A stretch of 12,500 nt of DNA from Saprospiraceae bacterium. GTDB taxonomy: Bacteria > Bacteroidota > Bacteroidia > Chitinophagales > Saprospiraceae. A program made the translations under genes and the position numbers. The stretch's first letter is position 1; each line of letters begins with the position of its first letter. The DNA lies in the NCBI GenBank assembly GCA_027009605.1, contig JALVCY010000616.1, forward strand, positions 1 through 12,500, in the 5' to 3' direction. Below are positions 6,710-12,500 of this stretch, piece after piece. Below the pieces are notes generated by a model that was not told the origin of the DNA, ran no database searches, and saw nothing but the letters and a program-made list of their open reading frames with translations.

Positions 6710-9700
6710 CTAATTCTTCACAATCTTTTCAAAACGAGTATCACCTGCCACATTAGACAAATACATAAAATAAATACCGGATTCCCAAGATTCCGTATTA
6801 ATCGTCATTTTATCTTCAGAAATGGGCTTACTGTACATCAACTCACCCAAAACACTGTAAATTGAAATCTGACCATTCTCAAAATCAGAAGTTTCTACCA
6901 CCACATCAAAATCAAATGGGTTTGGTATAATAGATGCATTCGTATTAGCTAGCTCCAAGCTTGACGCCCTAAATCCAACCCTATCTGCCCCATTATCTTC
7001 AGGCATCTTTGGAGCAAAGCGCTGTCCATATAATATGCCTAGCATAGACCTAGAATAAGCAGCCTCAGGAGAATCTTTTTGTGCTAAAGCTACTAACACA
7101 TTATTACTAGTAGGGGGCGTTCCATTTTGCACCCAATCAAGATAGACTCGTTGTGGAAAAACATAGTCATTATAACCACCTTTAGCTTCTAAATCATCCA
7201 AATAACTTGCTGCTTGAACATAATCTTTCCGGTGTACTGCAACACTATATTTAAGATACAATACAGCATCTCCAAACTGATCCAAGTAATCACCTAAATC
7301 TTCATACCGGTCTTCTGCTACGAACTGTTGAGAAATACTTAACAATTTCCTTCCGGCTTCTCCGGCTAAAACGATTCCATTATTATTCTCGAGGGCGTTC
7401 ATGATACTCTCTTTCACTACAACATCATCTTTATCAATAACCTCATCTGCAATGGCTAAATCCGGAAATTTATTAGAGCCGCCATCGTCTCCATCATAAG
7501 TTCCTATTTTTCCACAAGGAACATTAAACTCATTTGATGCAAACATCCAATTAAAATTATTTTCCATATCCTGACAATCAACATCACCAATATAACATTG
7601 AGGCACTAATAAATCAACATCTGGTGCAAAATACACAAATTGAACTACTTCACCGGCTTTGGTTTGAATATTTCTATCATTATTTCCTTGCGAGAAGGTA
7701 TTCATGGGTGGCAAATAACTAGAACCAAAATTAGACACTCGACCTAGATTACCATCCTCATCATTTTCGATGAACATATCGCTATAATTGTCTATAACAT
7801 CATTTTGATTTTTCACATAGTACATTCCCAAATTATTCCCTGAAGGGTTTACGCCATAGCTATTATGAGAAAAGATATTGCAACTTACAGGAGTCCAAGC
7901 ATTCCCAACAGATTGTAAATCTACTCCCAAACTATTATCTTCAAAAAGATTATTTCGAATAACCGCTTGACCATTCCCCATCAACGAAACTCCAAAGTCA
8001 TTATTCAAGAAGTCATTGTTTTTAACAATTAAACTACTTGAAGCAGAAGCTCTGATTGAAACATCATTATAATTAAACGTGTTATTCTTCACGAAATAAA
8101 CATGATTAAGAAACTGCATATTGTCCATTGCAATAGCATCCACATTATTATTAAAGGTATTATGTATCACATTCATCCCTGCATCAATAGAGTAAATCCC
8201 TTGCTCAAAATGATTAAATTCACTATTTCGAATAGTCACGTTGTTACTATGCCAGTTAGTAATAGCCACAGGCCCTCCTTCAAATAAACAGTCATCAATT
8301 TCGCTCAAATTCGGAAAATTGGATAACATAAACTCCAAAGATCTTCCATTATTGAGAAAACTTACACCTTTTGCATTAATATATCCCCCCCAATAATCTC
8401 CACTTCCAGATAGACTTCGACAAGAGACTGCAGTTCTTGCATCACGGACGATTGAGCCGTCCATCAATAGAACAATACCGTGATCATCAGCGACTAGGGA
8501 ATATGATTCATCTGCGTAATCAGTTTTATGCGCTATACTATTGTTTCCTTCAAGGACAATTCCCGCCCACTTTTTACTTGAATCTTCATCATTACATACT
8601 CCACCATTTGCAATAATTGCCTCTTTGCCAAGGATTAATCTTGCTCCTCTTTCCACAATAATTCTTGTTTGTGGCTGCATATATAGTTCACAAGATATTT
8701 TAAGGGTATTACCCTTTTTTACGACAACATTACTATAAATTCGCATATTATTTTTCCATTCTTCATCAGAATTTATGGTAATATCATGCTCCAAAACATC
8801 TTCACATATCACGTATTTTCTTACATAGGACGTCATTAAGGCACGATAAATTGACCTAACCTGACAACCGGTGTAAGAAACCCTATTTGCAGTACTCGGG
8901 TTCATTACGTTCGAACCACAGGTCACATGCCCAACACTATTACCATTACTAGTCCAAGGATAAACCATCATATGAGAAGTTTCATGCATAATTGCGCCTA
9001 CAATAAAATCAAATTCAGGCCCATTTACGAAATCCATTCCAATATGCTCAACCGCATTTAAATACCCCAAATATAAGTGAGGGAAATGCCAAATAGCTTG
9101 ATGATTGATATCGCCGGTCGGCAATGAAGAATATATATACGGTCCATAATCACTAGGTAATCCCGGGATTTCCCATAGAGGCAAATCATTTTGCATATAT
9201 GCATCGTATGTCAGTTTGTTATTTGTTATAGCTATATCGATTCCTGGTTCATAATTGGGTTCTTGAGAGGCTCTATTATGGATATAGTTCAAAAAAGGTT
9301 TGTTATAGCTATTTAGAGAATACGTCGGCCCATCATTTTGATGATTCCAACCATATTCATCCCTTACCTCCACAAAATTGGGTACAAACTCCAAATGGAT
9401 ATTTGAATAATACTGTGGGTCGCTATTACAACCACATGGTATTTCTACCAAATCCGATAACCTACTGTTTATCTCTTCAAAAATTTTGTTCCAATAATCA
9501 GAATGCTCAGGGTTACTCATTGTAAAATTTCCCGAACCGTCATTTCGCTGCATAAAAAGAACATTTAGTTTTAACTTAACTGTTCTAGTCACATTTTGGG
9601 GAATCATATCATCTTTGTGATTAGCTAGAAAGCTGCTGAATCCTTGACTACATCCCACTCCTAGCGCTTGTGTCTCACCACCAGATATCGTCCCACAACC

Positions 9701-9841
9701 CGGTAATTGATTACTGACTTCGTATCCGTATTGGGAATAACCATCTACAAACAACAACGAAGTTATCAAAATAGTAATAAAAAGTAGCCTAAAATTGGCT
9801 ATTAATCGACCAAAACCAAATAAGATTCTGGGGGGGGGCAT
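6710..9841 (-). CDS. Secreted HExxH metalloprotease-like / beta-helix / T9SS protein, 1043 aa
   Basis: A signal peptide with a long basic n-region (core LLFITILITSLLFV, about 19-32) leads to a metzincin-like domain (about 80-345). Its HETSH (286-290) is followed by GH (304-305) and a Met-turn-like SNVMNPS (310-316), then a helix Q327-L335, an order like M43 cytophagalysin/pappalysin proteases. The usual third histidine spacing (HExxHxxGxxH) is missing: position 296 is W, so H305 may be the ligand. Residues 370-670 form a right-handed parallel beta-helix with Asn/Phe ladders (IRNSEFNHFEQGI, VKNNTFNYNDVSI, VKNNDFLNNDFGV, IRNNLFEDNSLGV). A helical segment (about 800-945) precedes the sorting domain (970-1043, with IIPNPFDFDVVVE and SGIYFMYL). 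The ATG at 9841 is the only ATG before residue 79, with an upstream in-frame stop at 9851-9853; nine C follow it directly. Protease activity is probable, not certain. Confidence 0.87.
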   Translation of the reverse strand: MPPPRILFGFGRLIANFRLLFITILITSLLFVDGYSQYGYEVSNQLPGCGTISGGETQALGVGCSQGFSSFLANHKDDMIPQNVTRTVKLKLNVLFMQRNDGSGNFTMSNPEHSDYWNKIFEEINSRLSDLVEIPCGCNSDPQYYSNIHLEFVPNFVEVRDEYGWNHQNDGPTYSLNSYNKPFLNYIHNRASQEPNYEPGIDIAITNNKLTYDAYMQNDLPLWEIPGLPSDYGPYIYSSLPTGDINHQAIWHFPHLYLGYLNAVEHIGMDFVNGPEFDFIVGAIMHETSHMMVYPWTSNGNSVGHVTCGSNVMNPSTANRVSYTGCQVRSIYRALMTSYVRKYVICEDVLEHDITINSDEEWKNNMRIYSNVVVKKGNTLKISCELYMQPQTRIIVERGARLILGKEAIIANGGVCNDEDSSKKWAGIVLEGNNSIAHKTDYADESYSLVADDHGIVLLMDGSIVRDARTAVSCRSLSGSGDYWGGYINAKGVSFLNNGRSLEFMLSNFPNLSEIDDCLFEGGPVAITNWHSNNVTIRNSEFNHFEQGIYSIDAGMNVIHNTFNNNVDAIAMDNMQFLNHVYFVKNNTFNYNDVSIRASASSSLIVKNNDFLNNDFGVSLMGNGQAVIRNNLFEDNSLGVDLQSVGNAWTPVSCNIFSHNSYGVNPSGNNLGMYYVKNQNDVIDNYSDMFIENDEDGNLGRVSNFGSSYLPPMNTFSQGNNDRNIQTKAGEVVQFVYFAPDVDLLVPQCYIGDVDCQDMENNFNWMFASNEFNVPCGKIGTYDGDDGGSNKFPDLAIADEVIDKDDVVVKESIMNALENNNGIVLAGEAGRKLLSISQQFVAEDRYEDLGDYLDQFGDAVLYLKYSVAVHRKDYVQAASYLDDLEAKGGYNDYVFPQRVYLDWVQNGTPPTSNNVLVALAQKDSPEAAYSRSMLGILYGQRFAPKMPEDNGADRVGFRASSLELANTNASIIPNPFDFDVVVETSDFENGQISIYSVLGELMYSKPISEDKMTINTESWESGIYFMYLSNVAGDTRFEKIVKN
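9830..9838 (-). repeat. Homopolymer C9 tract directly after a start codon
   Basis: On the coding strand nine C follow ATG without interruption and encode Pro2-Pro3-Pro4. Loss of one C gives a stop after 12 codons, and gain of one gives a stop after 17 codons, as worked out from the sequence. The tract could therefore switch the gene off by slippage. It may also be a fixed run or an assembly length error. Confidence 0.95.
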
Positions 9842-9846
9842 TTTGC

Positions 9847-9859
9847 CAAATTAAATTTG
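9847..9859. promoter_or_regulatory. Palindrome CAAATT-A-AATTTG upstream of the protease-like gene
   Basis: This perfect 6-bp inverted repeat around one central base ends 6 nt before the ATG at 9841. It is small and AT-rich, so it may be chance, but its position would suit an operator or a leader hairpin. Confidence 0.3.
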
Positions 9860-10002
9860 TCCATTATAAAAGTATTTATGGTCATGCTAAAATGGGCACG
9901 ACCTGTGAAAAAAAGTCAACCTATTATAGAAGTAATCCCAAAATACCATCGAATTCTAAGTACACAAACTTCTAATCGCACACATAATTGAGCGTGTCCC
10001 GA

Positions 10003-10034
10003 CAAATATATGCTTTTCTTATGATTTATGCAAA
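10003..10034 (-). promoter_or_regulatory. Bacteroidota-type promoter for the protease-like gene
   Basis: The minus strand has TTTG (10034-10031), a 20-nt spacer and TATATTTG (10010-10003), fitting the TTTG...TAnnTTTG pattern at normal spacing. It is the only TAnnTTTG match I found between the rRNA terminator and the ATG at 9841. Transcription would begin near 9997 and leave a leader of about 150 nt. Confidence 0.6.
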
Positions 10035-10133
10035 TAAATATAGATGATTGAGCTACTCGCCTTATGGCATGAAGAAAGGGTCAGTATTTGGAAGAAGGGA
10101 AGGACGGATGTATATCCTTACAGCGTTGGATGC

Positions 10134-10162
10134 AAAAAAAAAGCCCATCCAAAGGATGAGCT
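10134..10162 (-). terminator. Intrinsic terminator of the rRNA operon
   Basis: On the minus strand a 9-bp stem AGCTCATCC/GGATGGGCT (one G-U pair) with loop TTT is followed by nine T. It starts 12 nt after the 3' end of 5S rRNA. The strong stem and long T-run make it a clear rRNA operon terminator. Confidence 0.9.
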
Positions 10163-10174
10163 ATTAAAAAAAAT

Positions 10175-10280
10175 TGGCAGCGACCTACTCTCCCACCGTA
10201 AGGCAGTACCATCGGCGCTGAAGGGCTTAACTACTCTGTTCGGAATGGTAAGAGGTGGTGCCCCTTCGCTATAGCCACCA
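10175..10280 (-). rRNA. rrf: 5S ribosomal RNA
   Basis: The minus strand shows the conserved 5S core, including ATTCCGAACAGAG and the 3' segment GGGAGAGTAGGTCGCTGCC. The ends TGGTGGC and GCTGCCA pair as helix I, which sets the boundaries to within a few bases. At about 106 nt it is close to normal length. It sits 122 bp after 23S and just before the operon terminator. It is part of the large ribosomal subunit. Confidence 0.95.
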
Positions 10281-10402
10281 TTTTCTTTTGACTAGGACTT
10301 TCGTCCTGTCTATTTCTTTTTGTCAATGACAAAATATGGGAGCATAAATCACTTTAAATCGTAAGTCAATAAACTCAAGTGTTTTTAATCTTTTGCGAAT
10401 TA
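10281..10402 (-). other. 23S-5S internal transcribed spacer with two hairpins
   Basis: No tRNA is present. On the minus strand one hairpin has stem AGGAC/GTCCT capped by a GAAA tetraloop (10294-10307) and extends by GAC/GTC across a one-base bulge (10290-10310). A second perfect inverted repeat, TTTTGTCA/TGACAAAA, lies at 10318-10334. They may serve as rRNA processing sites (inference). Confidence 0.6.

Positions 10403-12500
<2,098 letters not shown>

Noticed and set aside
10105..10125. Small hairpin around GGAT/ATCC upstream of the rRNA terminator
   Set aside because: The stem is only about 4 bp with no following T-run; it is likely chance.
10044..10274. 76-codon plus-strand frame
   Set aside because: It runs antisense through the rRNA terminator and 5S rRNA, so it is not credible as a gene.
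10281..10402. tRNA in the 23S-5S spacer
   Set aside because: No cloverleaf, T-loop GTTCGA-type sequence or CCA end is present.

Overview
The window looks like a piece of a Bacteroidota chromosome, most likely from the Saprospiraceae/Lewinella side of the phylum (the family placement is inference). Three consecutive proteins end in a type IX secretion system (T9SS) C-terminal sorting domain. Candidate promoters match the Bacteroidota -7 box TAnnTTTG. Start codons are preceded by A-rich rather than Shine-Dalgarno sequence. Every gene I accept, protein or RNA, is on the minus strand, so transcription runs from right to left.

From right to left: an rRNA operon tail (23S, whose 5' part lies beyond the window, a short spacer without tRNA, 5S, and a strong intrinsic terminator) fills 10403-12500 and 10134-10280. 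A spacer of about 290 bp with one good two-box promoter follows. Next come three secreted proteins: a 1043-residue protein with an HExxH metalloprotease-like domain, a right-handed beta-helix, a helical segment and a T9SS tail; a 560-residue propeller-like T9SS protein; and a 286-residue T9SS protein. A GC-rich terminator-like hairpin separates the first from the other two.

The left third (192-3936) is a small surface-glycan gene group in two overlapping pairs: a GT-B glycosyltransferase with a left-handed beta-helix acyltransferase, and a GT87-like membrane glycosyltransferase with a GT2 enzyme resembling polyprenyl-phosphate sugar synthases. A reasonable reading is that the GT2 makes a lipid-linked sugar that the GT87-like enzyme uses on the periplasmic side, while the other pair builds or decorates the same glycan in the cytoplasm. 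The left edge (1-191) has no gene and carries an 8-bp tandem repeat.

No clearly new multi-gene system is visible. The most interesting points are a run of nine C immediately after the ATG of the large protease-like gene (a possible on/off slippage switch), the unusual zinc-site spacing of that protein, the terminator-like hairpin inside the secreted-protein cluster, and the octanucleotide repeat. Several start codons were moved inward from TTG-initiated longest reading frames to ATG codons just downstream of promoter-like boxes.
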